From positions 41,759 through 105,758 of the forward strand of contig JAUHYW010000027.1 of assembly GCA_030426085.1 (NCBI GenBank): DNA of 64,000 nucleotides. Reading direction: 5' to 3'. The notes beneath the pieces were generated by a model. The model did no database searches. It saw only the letters and a program-made list of their open reading frames with translations, and was not told where the DNA came from. The position numbers and the translations under genes were made by a program. Positions within the stretch are counted from its first letter, which is position 1; each line of letters begins with the position of its first letter. Below are positions 53,347 to 62,215 of this stretch, in pieces. Origin of the DNA: a bacterium (lineage in GTDB: Bacteria; Myxococcota_A; Bradymonadia; UBA7976; UBA1532).

Positions 53347-53802
53347 TCACCGGCCCTCCAACTCATCGAGCAGCGCGTCGGCCCGGGCCCGGAAGTCGGG
53401 CTCGGTCTCCAGATCGCGCCACGCCCGACACGCTCGCCGGGCATCGGCCCACCGCTTCGCCCCGTGGTACAGCCCGCACAGCCGTTGATGCGGCACCCGT
53501 CGGCCCGGATCGGCGGCGGCGGCGGCCTCGAACCGCTCGATGGCGCGGGCTTCGTCGCCCCGGGCAACCGCCCGCAAGCCCTCGGTGATCGTGCGCTGCA
53601 CCGCGTCGGGCCCCATGGTCTCGGCGGCCGTCGGGGGATCCTCGGGGGCCGGCGCCGCTGCCGTCGCGTCGGGCGTGGCCGCGGGCGGCGGCTCGTCACA
53701 CCCGCAGCTCCGGCAGCCGGTCGCGGCCAGCAGCAGGGCTGCGAGGATCACCCGACCCGGGATCCGGGCCCGCGGGCCAGCCCGATGTGCTCGTCTCATC
53801 AC
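53347..53802 (-). CDS. Small TPR-like lipoprotein
   Basis: A 151-residue protein with a lipobox (LAALLLAATGC) followed by a Cys-rich start (RSCGCDEPP), a Pro/Ala linker (TPDATAAAPAPEDPPTAAE) and two helical TPR-like units (GDEARAIERFEAAAAADPGR, PHQRLCGLYHGAKRWADAR). The start is one of two adjacent ATG codons at 53802 or 53799. It is divergent to the aminopropyltransferase gene and convergent with the regulator. A scaffold role in the envelope is possible; nothing specific can be said. Confidence 0.65.
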   Translation of the reverse strand: MMRRAHRAGPRARIPGRVILAALLLAATGCRSCGCDEPPPAATPDATAAAPAPEDPPTAAETMGPDAVQRTITEGLRAVARGDEARAIERFEAAAAADPGRRVPHQRLCGLYHGAKRWADARRACRAWRDLETEPDFRARADALLDELEGR

Positions 53803-53903
53803 GCTCCTCCAGTCGGCGGGCGGCAGTATACCCCGAGTGCCGTCCCCGGTCCTTCGCCCGATGGCGGTTGTGCCCCGCGGGGGGCCGGGGCAGACTGCCG
53901 GCC

Positions 53904-55937
53904 ATGCTCTTCGCCCTGACCGCGCTGCTCAGCGCGTTTCTCCTGTTCCTGGTCCAGCCGCTGATGGGGCGCTATGTGCTGCCGTGGTTCGGCGGCGGCT
54001 CGACGGTCTGGACCATCTGCATGCTGTTCTTCCAGAGCGGCCTGCTCGTGGGCTACGCCTACGCCCACCTGCTCGCGCTGCGCCTGCCGCTGCGCCGGGG
54101 GCTGATGGTGCACGGGGCCCTGGTCGCGCTGTCACTGCTGGCGCTGCCGATCGTGCCCGAGCCGCCCGACCCCGGCGGCTCGCCGACCATCGGCATCCTG
54201 CTCACCCTGGGGCTGGCCGTCGCGCTGCCCTATATCGTGCTCTCGACGACCGCCCCGCTGGTGCAGGCCTGGGCCGCGAGCGCCGAGCGGGGGCGCTCGC
54301 CCTATCGGCTGTACGCGTGGTCCAACACCGGCTCGCTGGCCGCGCTGGTGGCCTACCCCCTCGCCTTCGAGCCGTTCGTCGGCCTCGAACGGCAGGCGGT
54401 CGGCTGGTCGGTGGCCTATGGCCTCTTCGCCCTGCTCATCGGCGTCTGCGCGCTTCGGGTCCACCGGGTGGGCGTGCCCCTGACCGAGACCCCCGAGGCC
54501 GACGGGCCGCCCCCCTCGACCCGCGACCGCGTCCTGTGGATCGCGCTCACCGCGACCGCCTCGGCCCTGCTGCTGGCCACCACCGACCGCCTCACCGAAG
54601 ACATCAGCGCCAGCCCCTTCCTGTGGGTCCTGCCGCTGGGCCTGTACCTCGCGACGTTCATCATCTGCTTCGGCCGCCCCGCCTGGGCCGACCGCAGGGT
54701 GTGGTTCGGGCTGCTGCCGGTGGCCGCGCTGGGGCTGTGGTGGGCGCTCGATCAAGGCGCCGATCTGGGCATGCTGGGCCAGATCCTGATTCTGAACGGG
54801 GCTCTCTTCGTCGGCTGCATGGCGCTGCACGGCGAGGTCGTGCGCCTGCGCCCGGCGCCGGCTCACCTGACCGGCTTCTATCTGGCGACGTCGCTGGGCG
54901 GGGCCATTGGCGGGGTGCTCGTCGGGCTCGCCGCGCCCGCGCTGCTGCCGGTGCGCATCGAGCTGCAGCTCGCCGCGCTGCTGACCGGCCTGCTGGCCTC
55001 GATCCAGGCGTGGCGCGCGTGGAACGCCCGCCCGTTCGCCGCCGCCCCCCGCTGGCTCGGGGCGGCGATGCCGCTGATGGTCATCGCGCTCGCGATCGGC
55101 TTCACCTTCGAACTCGAGGTGCGGATGGCCGGGGTCTCGGCCATCGACCGCGGCTTCTACGGCGTGCTGCGGGTCAAGGAGATCCCCGAGATCTTCCCCA
55201 CCGGCCCGGCCCGCAAGCTGGTGCACGGGCGCATCATGCACGGGCAGCAGTACACCGACGAGCGGCGGAGCGAGGCGCTGTCGTACTACTCGGACGACAG
55301 CGGCATCGGCCGGCTCTTCGAGTGGGGCGCCGACCACCCGCCGCGCACCGTCGCCGCGGTCGGGCTGGGCGTGGGCACCGTCGCCGCCTTCGGCCGGGCC
55401 GACGATCGGGTGGTCTTCTACGAGATCGACCCGCTCGTGGAGCGCTTCGCCGAGTCCTGGTTCACCTACCTGGCCGACGCCCGGGCCCGGGGGGCCGAGG
55501 TCGAGGTCGTGATCGGCGACGGCCGGCTGCAGCTCGCCCGCACGGTGGAGCGCTACGACGTCCTGGTGCTCGACGCGTTCTCCAGCGACGCCATCCCGGC
55601 CCACCTGCTGACCCGGGAGGCCTTCGAGTTGTACCTCGACCGCCTCGCCCCCGAGGGGCTGCTGGTCATCAACATCGCCAACCGCCACCTCGACCTGCGG
55701 CCCGTGCTGCGGGCCCATGTGCACGCGCTCGATCTGCACGCCATCGAGATCGCCCGGGCCGGCAACTGGCTGGAGAACACCTCCCACACCCGGTGGGTGT
55801 TCGTGACCCGCGGCTCACCGTTCATCGCTGCGGCGATCGAGGATGACGTGCACACCGAGAAGATGGCCCTCGACGAGCGGGTCGTCTGGACCGACGACTT
55901 CGCCCCGCTGCTGCCCATCATGAAGGCGTTCGACTGA
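53904..55937 (+). CDS. Membrane-fused spermidine synthase-like protein
   Basis: A 677-residue protein. ATG 53904 begins directly with a membrane helix (LFALTALLSAFLLFLVQPL); the longer upstream frame lacks one. Some twelve hydrophobic segments occupy residues 1 to about 410. The C-terminal part is a spermine/spermidine synthase-like fold: VAAVGLGVGTVAAFGRADD (glycine loop), VVFYEIDPLVERFA (acidic ribose contact), VIGDGRLQLA and YDVLVLDAFSSDAIPAHLL (catalytic Asp). It is distinct from the operon enzyme at 9407, having more membrane helices and DAFSSDAIP. Fused MFS/aminopropyltransferase proteins are known widely but their substrate is uncertain. Confidence 0.85.
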   Translation: MLFALTALLSAFLLFLVQPLMGRYVLPWFGGGSTVWTICMLFFQSGLLVGYAYAHLLALRLPLRRGLMVHGALVALSLLALPIVPEPPDPGGSPTIGILLTLGLAVALPYIVLSTTAPLVQAWAASAERGRSPYRLYAWSNTGSLAALVAYPLAFEPFVGLERQAVGWSVAYGLFALLIGVCALRVHRVGVPLTETPEADGPPPSTRDRVLWIALTATASALLLATTDRLTEDISASPFLWVLPLGLYLATFIICFGRPAWADRRVWFGLLPVAALGLWWALDQGADLGMLGQILILNGALFVGCMALHGEVVRLRPAPAHLTGFYLATSLGGAIGGVLVGLAAPALLPVRIELQLAALLTGLLASIQAWRAWNARPFAAAPRWLGAAMPLMVIALAIGFTFELEVRMAGVSAIDRGFYGVLRVKEIPEIFPTGPARKLVHGRIMHGQQYTDERRSEALSYYSDDSGIGRLFEWGADHPPRTVAAVGLGVGTVAAFGRADDRVVFYEIDPLVERFAESWFTYLADARARGAEVEVVIGDGRLQLARTVERYDVLVLDAFSSDAIPAHLLTREAFELYLDRLAPEGLLVINIANRHLDLRPVLRAHVHALDLHAIEIARAGNWLENTSHTRWVFVTRGSPFIAAAIEDDVHTEKMALDERVVWTDDFAPLLPIMKAFD

Positions 55938-55962
55938 CGGATCGCGCTCATCGACCGCCCGC

Positions 55963-55987
55963 GTGACGCAGGTCATGTGAGCGTCAC
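55963..55987. repeat. 7-base inverted repeat upstream of the aldo/keto reductase gene
   Basis: GTGACGC and GCGTCAC are separated by 11 bases, about 100 bases before the ATG at 56087. A possible operator; short enough to be chance. Confidence 0.25.
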
Positions 55988-56086
55988 CGACATGTGTTAT
56001 GCGTTGCGGGTCGAGGTGCAGCCCGGTCGACCACGACCGCCCGCCCGCGACCCGTTGACCTCACGAGCCACTCTCTGGAGCACCCC

Positions 56087-57052
56087 ATGTCCAACCCGCC
56101 CCGCCGCACGCTCGGACGCACCGACACCCTGATCTCGCCCATCGGCCTCGGCTGCATGGGCATGTCCGAGTTCTACGGCAAGTCGGATGACGCCGCGAGC
56201 ACCGCCCTGCTGCACCACGCCCTCGACTGCGGCATGAACTTCTTCGACACCGCCGACATGTACGGCCCGTTCACCAACGAGCGGCTGGTCGGCGCCGCCC
56301 TGCGCGAGCGCCGGGACGAGGCGGTCATCGCCACCAAGTTCGGCGTCGTGCGCGACGAGGACGGCGGCTTCCACGGCCTCGACGGCACGCCCGACTATGT
56401 GCGCAAGGCGTGCGACGCCTCGCTCGAGCGCCTCGGGGTCGACACCATCGACCTCTACTACCAGCACCGGGTCGATCCCAAGACCCCCATCGAAGAGACC
56501 GTCGGCGCCATGGCCGAGCTGGTCGAGGCGGGCAAGGTCCGCTACCTGGGGCTCTCCGAGGCGACGCCCGAGCAGATCCGCCGGGCGCACGCGGTGCACC
56601 CCATCAGCGCGCTGCAGACCGAGTTCTCGCTGTGGTCCCGCGACCCGGAGGCCGAGCTGCTCGACACCTGCCGCGAGCTGGGCATCACCTTCGTGGCCTA
56701 CTCCCCGCTGGGGCGGGGCTTCCTGACCGGCGCCATCAAGTCGCCCGACGACTTCGCGCCCGACGACTTCCGGCGCAACAACCCCCGCTTTCAGGGCGAG
56801 AACTTCCAGAAGAACCTCGACCTCGTCGAGGCGGTGCGCAAGATGGCCGAGGGCAAGGGCGTCACCCCGGCTCAGCTCGCGCTGGCGTGGCTGCTGCACC
56901 AGGGCGAGCACGTCGTGACCATCCCCGGGACCCGCAAGACGTCGCGCTTCGACGAGAATCAGGCCGCCAACGACGTGGTGCTCACCGCCGACGACCTCGC
57001 CTTCCTCGACGAGAACCTGCCCGTCGGGGCGGCGGCCGGCGGGCGGTACTGA
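56087..57052 (+). CDS. Aldo/keto reductase (AKR13-like)
   Basis: A 321-residue NADPH-dependent oxidoreductase. Catalytic tetrad visible: Asp and Tyr in [14 protein letters not shown], Lys in VIATKFGVV, His in [11 protein letters not shown]. The NADPH-binding end ([20 protein letters not shown]) is complete. It reduces aldehydes or ketones by family; the FFDTADMYG and YQHRVDP motifs are those of the YajO/IolS-like class. CTCTCTGGAG precedes ATG 56087; an upstream ATG 55994 is not favoured. It is a single gene, convergent with the transglutaminase-like gene 12 bases away. Confidence 0.92.
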   Translation: MSNPPRRTLGRTDTLISPIGLGCMGMSEFYGKSDDAASTALLHHALDCGMNFFDTADMYGPFTNERLVGAALRERRDEAVIATKFGVVRDEDGGFHGLDGTPDYVRKACDASLERLGVDTIDLYYQHRVDPKTPIEETVGAMAELVEAGKVRYLGLSEATPEQIRRAHAVHPISALQTEFSLWSRDPEAELLDTCRELGITFVAYSPLGRGFLTGAIKSPDDFAPDDFRRNNPRFQGENFQKNLDLVEAVRKMAEGKGVTPAQLALAWLLHQGEHVVTIPGTRKTSRFDENQAANDVVLTADDLAFLDENLPVGAAAGGRY

Positions 57053-57064
57053 GCCCTCCCTCCG

Positions 57065-58900
57065 TCAGGGCACGTCGCTGCGTCCGGCGGCCCAGGACGG
57101 CGTGCCTTCGCTCGCCGCCACCAGCCGATAGGCCCCCAGCCGCAGCGTCGGCGGCAGCGTGATCGGCGCCTCGAAGCGCCCGTCGGCCCCGGTCTGCCGG
57201 CCCTTGCCCACCGGCACCGGGACGCCGTGGCCCACCGGCACCAGATAGAGCTGGATCTTCACCCCGGCGACGCCCTGCCCGGTCGTGGGATCGACCACCC
57301 GGCCCCGGGCGGTCTCCCCCAGCGCCTCGCCCCGGAAGCCGGACAAGGCCTCGGGCATCTCGAGCTGCACCCGCACCGGCACGCCCTCGGGTAGACCGTC
57401 GCTCGGCAGCGCGTCGGCCACGTCGCCCTCGACGACCTCGGGCAACGGCACCGCGGTCGGCGGCCCGACAGGCGGGGCGAAGGGATCATCCGTCACCGGC
57501 GGGTCACCCTCACCGTCGCTCGCCCCCTCGGCGATGCCATCGATGGCATCGCTCCCATCCCCGACCGCGCCGCCCATGCCATCCCCACCGCCGCCGTCGC
57601 CCGGCGCCACCCCATCACCGACCGCAGGCGGCCCGTCCGGCCCCAGCGGCGGTGGGGCCCCCTCGATCGCGGGCGGATCCCCCGCCGCGGTCGACTCACC
57701 GGGGGGCGCGCCGTGGGTGAGCATGCTGCTGTATTGACTCTGATACGCCTCGGGCTTGGGGAAGGCATCCGGCGTGGGCTGATGCAGGCGCCGGCCCTCG
57801 CCGCCGCCGATGGACAGCTCGGGCGCCTCGCCCCCCAGATCGACCCGCCGCCAGCGCCCGTCGGGCGCCCGGACCTCCACGAACGCGTGAGCCTCGTTGT
57901 GCACCACCCTGGTCGGCACCCCGGCGGCCCGGGCGGTGATCATGAACGCGAACGACCGGTGGCGGCACACCCCGACCTCGCCCAGCGCGAGATCCTCGTA
58001 GATGTCGGCGCTCGAATCGGGCGGGGGGCCGGCCCGGAAGCCCCGGAAGTAGCCCACCAGCGCGTCCAGCCCTTGGTCGAACGGCATCTCGGGCCCCATC
58101 CCCAGCTTGCCGAGCACCCGCTGACCCGCGCGGCGGGCCCGGGGCGGCAGCGCGGTCATCGGATCACCGCCCGCGTGGCCCAAGAGCACGTTGCCCGGCA
58201 CCGGCGACGAGAAGTAGGCCTGATCGGCGTCGACCAGGAAGACGAGCCGCACCTCGCCCCGGTGGGCCGGCGCGCGCACATAGAAGTTGTCCGCCGCGTC
58301 CTTGACCAGCGTCACCGCGACGCCCGACGGCTCGGTGCGCAGCGCCAGGATACGCATGTCGGGGGCCACCGACGGCAGCGGGGCGTCCTCGCCGACGAGG
58401 TCGACCTTGAGATCGCCCCAGAACAGTTCCCGGCCCGGGCGGGCCTTGCGATCGCCGACGATCGGCACCCGCCGCCGGGGCGAGTCGGCGATGGTCAGCC
58501 GGTAGTCGTCCTCGACGGTGTCGAAGGCCACGTTGCGCCGCAGCGGGGCGACGCTGGGGTTGTAGATGACGTGATACTTCAGGTTCGAGTCGGCCCCGGT
58601 CTCCCGGTCGGGCCGGGCCTCCTCCGGGCGGGGGATCGACGGGGCGTCCGAAGGCGGCGGCGTCTCCGGATCACGCAGGAGCGGGCTGTCGGCGCCCGGC
58701 GGCCCCGGCTGCTCGAGGCGGGCCCCGTCCCGGCGGATGGCGTCGGGCATCGGGCCGTCGCCGAGGATGGCCGCCTCGGCCCGGGCCGGGTCGAACCGGG
58801 CCAGCGTCTCGGGCGGCACGTACTCGTGGCGCAGCCGCCCGGGCTGCGCGGCGGCCACCCCCGCCAACCCCACCAGAACCACTGCGATGCGATACTTCAA
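57065..58900 (-). CDS. Exported transglutaminase-like protein
   Basis: A 611-residue protein. The TTG at 58900 starts a signal peptide (YRIAVVLVGLAGVAAAQPG). Residues of about 90-270 form a beta-rich N-terminal part (YHVIYNPSVAPLRRNVAFDT). The transglutaminase core follows, with Cys in GVCRHRSFAFMI, His in HNEAHAFVEVRAPDG and Asp in RRVDLGG, so the triad is intact. A Gly/Asp/Pro-rich linker of about 110 residues and a C-terminal Ig-like carboxypeptidase-regulatory domain (GRVVDPTTGQGVAGVKIQL) complete it. It may act as a protease or crosslinker outside the cytoplasm. The gene is divergent to the cytochrome c operon. Confidence 0.8.
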   Translation of the reverse strand: MKYRIAVVLVGLAGVAAAQPGRLRHEYVPPETLARFDPARAEAAILGDGPMPDAIRRDGARLEQPGPPGADSPLLRDPETPPPSDAPSIPRPEEARPDRETGADSNLKYHVIYNPSVAPLRRNVAFDTVEDDYRLTIADSPRRRVPIVGDRKARPGRELFWGDLKVDLVGEDAPLPSVAPDMRILALRTEPSGVAVTLVKDAADNFYVRAPAHRGEVRLVFLVDADQAYFSSPVPGNVLLGHAGGDPMTALPPRARRAGQRVLGKLGMGPEMPFDQGLDALVGYFRGFRAGPPPDSSADIYEDLALGEVGVCRHRSFAFMITARAAGVPTRVVHNEAHAFVEVRAPDGRWRRVDLGGEAPELSIGGGEGRRLHQPTPDAFPKPEAYQSQYSSMLTHGAPPGESTAAGDPPAIEGAPPPLGPDGPPAVGDGVAPGDGGGGDGMGGAVGDGSDAIDGIAEGASDGEGDPPVTDDPFAPPVGPPTAVPLPEVVEGDVADALPSDGLPEGVPVRVQLEMPEALSGFRGEALGETARGRVVDPTTGQGVAGVKIQLYLVPVGHGVPVPVGKGRQTGADGRFEAPITLPPTLRLGAYRLVAASEGTPSWAAGRSDVP

Positions 58901-58994
58901 AGGACGCTCTCGAGGGCTGCGCGCCGCGGGCCACGTCGGCGGCCGACTCGACCCGGCTCCGCTCGACCGCGCCATGCTACACTGCGCGACCGCG

Positions 58995-59369
58995 ATGATG
59001 CACACCCCTCCCCACCGCCTGCGCTGGCCCGTCCGCACCGCGCTGCTGCTCGCGCTCGGCGCAGCGGGCTGCTCCGGCGAGCGGGATCCGAACGCGCCCC
59101 GTCCCTCGGCGGCCGACCCCGGCGAGCAGGTGTTCGCGATGGCCTGCGCCCGGTGTCACGCGGCCGACGGCGCCGGCGACGGCGAACTCGCCGGCCGGCT
59201 GGGCCCGATCCCGCCGCTGAAGAGCCCCCGCGTGGCCGCGATGACCCCCGCCGAGTTGACCGGGCTCATCCGCGCCGGCCGAGGCGCGATGCCCCCCCAC
59301 GACAAGCGGCTGACGCCGGCCCAGATCGACGCCGTGGCGGCCCACGTGCGCCGGCTCAATACACCATGA
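58995..59369 (+). CDS. Class I c-type cytochrome lipoprotein
   Basis: A 124-residue protein with two adjacent ATG codons at 58995 and 58998. The lipobox is ALGAAGC. The cytochrome c fold has the haem motif CARCH (MACARCHAADGAGDG) and the distal Met in GAMPPHDKRLTPAQI. One haem is expected, on the periplasmic or outer face. It is the first gene of an operon; its stop overlaps the start of the next gene (ATGA). Its electron partner is not evident in this window. Confidence 0.88.
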   Translation: MMHTPPHRLRWPVRTALLLALGAAGCSGERDPNAPRPSAADPGEQVFAMACARCHAADGAGDGELAGRLGPIPPLKSPRVAAMTPAELTGLIRAGRGAMPPHDKRLTPAQIDAVAAHVRRLNTP

Positions 59370-61147
59370 CGACGCGGCGTTCGGCGCTCGGTCTCGCCTG
59401 CGCCCTCGGCCTCGCCGCGTGTGACGACGCCCGGACCGACCCCCCGCACCCCGACATGGGCCCGGCCGATCCCTGCGCCGAAGTGCTCGCGTCCTCTGCC
59501 CGTTTCTCCGTCCACCGCTGCGCCGATCAGGCCCGATTCGCCCTCGCCGCCCAGACCGGCGACGCGCCCGTGCGGCTGGTCGGGCTCGGCCCGGCCGTCG
59601 AGGTCGCCGGCCGGCGCATCGCGCCCCTCGACTGGAGCACCGTCGTCTGGCGCGGCACCCCGGACGGCCTCGACATCGAGTACAGCGGCCTGCCCGGCGC
59701 GCCGCGGCTGACGGTCGCGCTGCGCTTCGACGACGCGTGCCTGCGGGGGTCGCTCGCGCTCGCCGCCGATCAGCCCGTCGACGTCGGCGCGGTCGAGGTC
59801 CTGGGCCTCGCCGGCGACGACGCCGCGCTGATCGGGCTGGGCCCGTCGACTCTCGGTCCGACCGCCCCCGAAGCCTGGGCCGCCGGCGCCACGCCCCACG
59901 CCCTGCCCCGCCTCTTCGCAGGCTCCGGGCTCACGGTCGGCCTCGCGGCGCTCGATCCTCTCGGGCCTCTGGTGAGCGAGGCCGCGATGACGCCGCCGAC
60001 GCTGCGCCTGACGCACCCCCACCCGCTGACGCTGGCCGCCGACGCGCCGCTGGAGCTGACGTGGGCGCTGTGCGTCGCGCCGAGCCCGGCCGAGACCCTC
60101 GACGCGCTGGGCGCCCGCGCCGCCGAAGGCCTGCCGCCCACCCCCCAGACCACCCGGCTCACCCTGGCGCGCCCCTCCACGCCCGACGACGGCCTCCCCG
60201 ATCTGGCCGCCGCGCTCGGGACCACTCTGGGCGCCGCGGGGCACCTCGCCCTCGACGACGACTGGGCCACCGACCGCACGGCCTGGCCCCCCCGCGCCGC
60301 CATCGCCGCGCTGCCCGCCGCCGCTGCGCCGGCCACGATCGGGGTCGACTGGCCCGCCCTCACCCTGCCAGCCGACAGCCCCCTGCCCTTCGACCACCCC
60401 GACTGGCTCGACGCCGACTGCGACGACTGCCTGCGCCTCGACCCCCGCGTGCCGGCGGTCCGCGAGCACCTGGCCCGGATCCACCTCACGCTGCTCGACG
60501 CCGGCCTGCGACCCCGGCTGACCGGCCTGGAGACCATCGACCCGGGCGCCCGTCGAGCGCTGCTGACCGCGTTGGGGGTCGGGGACGCGCCCGTCGAGTC
60601 CGAGCCCCCGCCGCCGACGTGGCCTCCGCCCGATCTGGGGCTCACCCCCCGGCTCGAGATGACGGTGACGTCCCCCCGCGAGGCCGCGTTTGCGCTCGCG
60701 ATCTTCGGCGCGCTCGCCCCGGCCATCCACCCCGCGGCGGCCGTCACCCTCGACGGCCCCGACGCCGCCCAGCGCCTCGCCCTGGCCTACATCACCGGCG
60801 CCGGCGCCCTCGACGACCTGCCCCCCGACGCGGCGGTCACCGACTGGCTCACGCACCGCGCGGACCCGGCCCATCGCGCGCCGGCCCGGCCCATCCCCGG
60901 GCGGTGGTCCCTCGACGCCGACCCCGCCCCGCCCGACTGGCGCGGGCCCGGGCGTCTCGTGCTGTTCAACTGGTCCGACTCGACCCGGATCGTCGAGCGC
61001 CCTGGCGACCTCGCCCCCGATCTGCGCGGCGCGCCCCGCGCGCTCACCCCCGACGCGCCGCCGCTCGGCGAAGCGGCCACCGTCGAGATCGCTCCCGGCG
61101 GCGCCGTCATCTGGGCGACAGTAGACGGCGGACCCCGGGGCGAGTAG
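59366..61147 (+). CDS. GH36-like (alpha-galactosidase fold) lipoprotein lacking the nucleophile motif
   Basis: A 593-residue lipoprotein (GLACALGLAAC, Cys near residue 18). The centre resembles a GH36/GH31-type TIM barrel: GHLALDDDWATDRTAWPPRA, a PFDHPDWLD step, CLRLDPRVPAVREHLARIHL, and a C-terminal RLVLFNWSDSTRIVER segment as in alpha-galactosidases. Where the nucleophile lies in active enzymes (KLDF-type), this protein has RPRLTGLETIDPG, so it is probably a degenerate, sugar-binding or structural derivative. This assignment is by eye and moderate. It sits in an operon between a cytochrome c and plsX, nine bases before plsX. Confidence 0.55.
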   Translation: MTTRRSALGLACALGLAACDDARTDPPHPDMGPADPCAEVLASSARFSVHRCADQARFALAAQTGDAPVRLVGLGPAVEVAGRRIAPLDWSTVVWRGTPDGLDIEYSGLPGAPRLTVALRFDDACLRGSLALAADQPVDVGAVEVLGLAGDDAALIGLGPSTLGPTAPEAWAAGATPHALPRLFAGSGLTVGLAALDPLGPLVSEAAMTPPTLRLTHPHPLTLAADAPLELTWALCVAPSPAETLDALGARAAEGLPPTPQTTRLTLARPSTPDDGLPDLAAALGTTLGAAGHLALDDDWATDRTAWPPRAAIAALPAAAAPATIGVDWPALTLPADSPLPFDHPDWLDADCDDCLRLDPRVPAVREHLARIHLTLLDAGLRPRLTGLETIDPGARRALLTALGVGDAPVESEPPPPTWPPPDLGLTPRLEMTVTSPREAAFALAIFGALAPAIHPAAAVTLDGPDAAQRLALAYITGAGALDDLPPDAAVTDWLTHRADPAHRAPARPIPGRWSLDADPAPPDWRGPGRLVLFNWSDSTRIVERPGDLAPDLRGAPRALTPDAPPLGEAATVEIAPGGAVIWATVDGGPRGE

Positions 61148-61156
61148 AACAGAGCC

Positions 61157-62215
61157 ATGGCGACGATCGCATTGGACGCGATGGGGGGCGACCACGGCGC
61201 CGCCCCCGCGGTACGGGCCGCGGCCCGCATCTCCCTCGCCCGCGAGGCGGCGGTGGCGGTGGTCGGTGACCAGCGCGAGATCGAGTCGGTGCTGCGCCGG
61301 ACCCGCTACGACGCGGCCTTCCTGTCCGTGGTGCACACGGACCAGGTCGTCGACATGGCCGAGTCCCCCCGCAAGGCGCTCGACGCCAAGCCCGACGCCT
61401 CGATCCTCGTCGGGGCCCGCCTCGTCGCCGACGGCCGGGCCGACGCCCTCGTCAGCGCGGGCAACACCGGCGCCTCGATCCTGGCCTGCGCCCGCACCTT
61501 CCAGCGCCTGCCGGGCGTCTCGCGCACCGCGCTGGCCGCCGTGTACCCCACCGAGCGCCGCCGGGGCTCGAACGACGACCCCTTCGCGCTGATGCTCGAC
61601 GTCGGGGCCACCCTCGAGGCCGACGCCGACACACTGGTGGCGTTCGCCCACATGGGCTCGGCCTACGCCGCCCGCATCTCGAAGAACCCCCGCCCCCGGG
61701 TCGCGCTGCTCAGCAACGGCGAAGAGCCGTTCAAGGGATCCCCGGCCATCGTCGAGGCCCACCGCCGCCTCGCCGACGACCCCCACCTGAACTTCGTCGG
61801 CAACGTCGAAGGCATCGACCTGCCCCGGGGCAAGGCCGATGTGGTCGTCACCGACGGCTTCACCGGCAACGTCGTGCTCAAGATGCTCGAAGGCATCAGC
61901 GAGACGGTGGTCGACATCGCCCGCTACGCCTACCGCAGCAAGCTCGTCTGGCGCATCGGCCTGGGCCTGCTGCGGGGCGGCATCGTGCAGCTCAAGCAGC
62001 TCACCGACTGGCAGCAATACGGCGGGGCGCCGATCCTCGGCTTCGATCACCTGTTCATCAAGGCCCACGGCCGCAGCAACGAGCGGGCGCTGAGCAACGC
62101 GATCAAGGTCGCCCACCGGGCGGTCAAGAGCGACCTGTGCGCCGAGATGTCGGCCCGCCTCGGCGAGATCGCCGACGAGGCCTCCCGGGATCCGGAGCCC
62201 GACGGCGACGCATGA
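61157..62215 (+). CDS. plsX: Phosphate acyltransferase PlsX
   Basis: A 352-residue enzyme making acyl-phosphate from acyl-ACP for phospholipid synthesis. Family motifs are complete: IALDAMGGDHGAAPAVRAA, DALVSAGNTGAS, PFALMLDVGATLEADADTL, LLSNGEEPFKGSP, NFVGNVEGIDL, DVVVTDGFTGNVVLKMLEG and FDHLFIKAHGRSNERA. The start at ATG 61157 is nine bases after the previous stop. The stop overlaps the App1-like gene (ATGA). Usually plsX is followed by fabH or fabD; here its partner is a phosphatase instead. Cytoplasmic membrane-peripheral. Confidence 0.95.
   Translation: MATIALDAMGGDHGAAPAVRAAARISLAREAAVAVVGDQREIESVLRRTRYDAAFLSVVHTDQVVDMAESPRKALDAKPDASILVGARLVADGRADALVSAGNTGASILACARTFQRLPGVSRTALAAVYPTERRRGSNDDPFALMLDVGATLEADADTLVAFAHMGSAYAARISKNPRPRVALLSNGEEPFKGSPAIVEAHRRLADDPHLNFVGNVEGIDLPRGKADVVVTDGFTGNVVLKMLEGISETVVDIARYAYRSKLVWRIGLGLLRGGIVQLKQLTDWQQYGGAPILGFDHLFIKAHGRSNERALSNAIKVAHRAVKSDLCAEMSARLGEIADEASRDPEPDGDA

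Noticed and set aside
57480..57720. Gly/Asp-rich simple-sequence stretch suggesting a gene boundary
   Set aside because: The frame is uninterrupted; it is a linker inside the transglutaminase-like protein.
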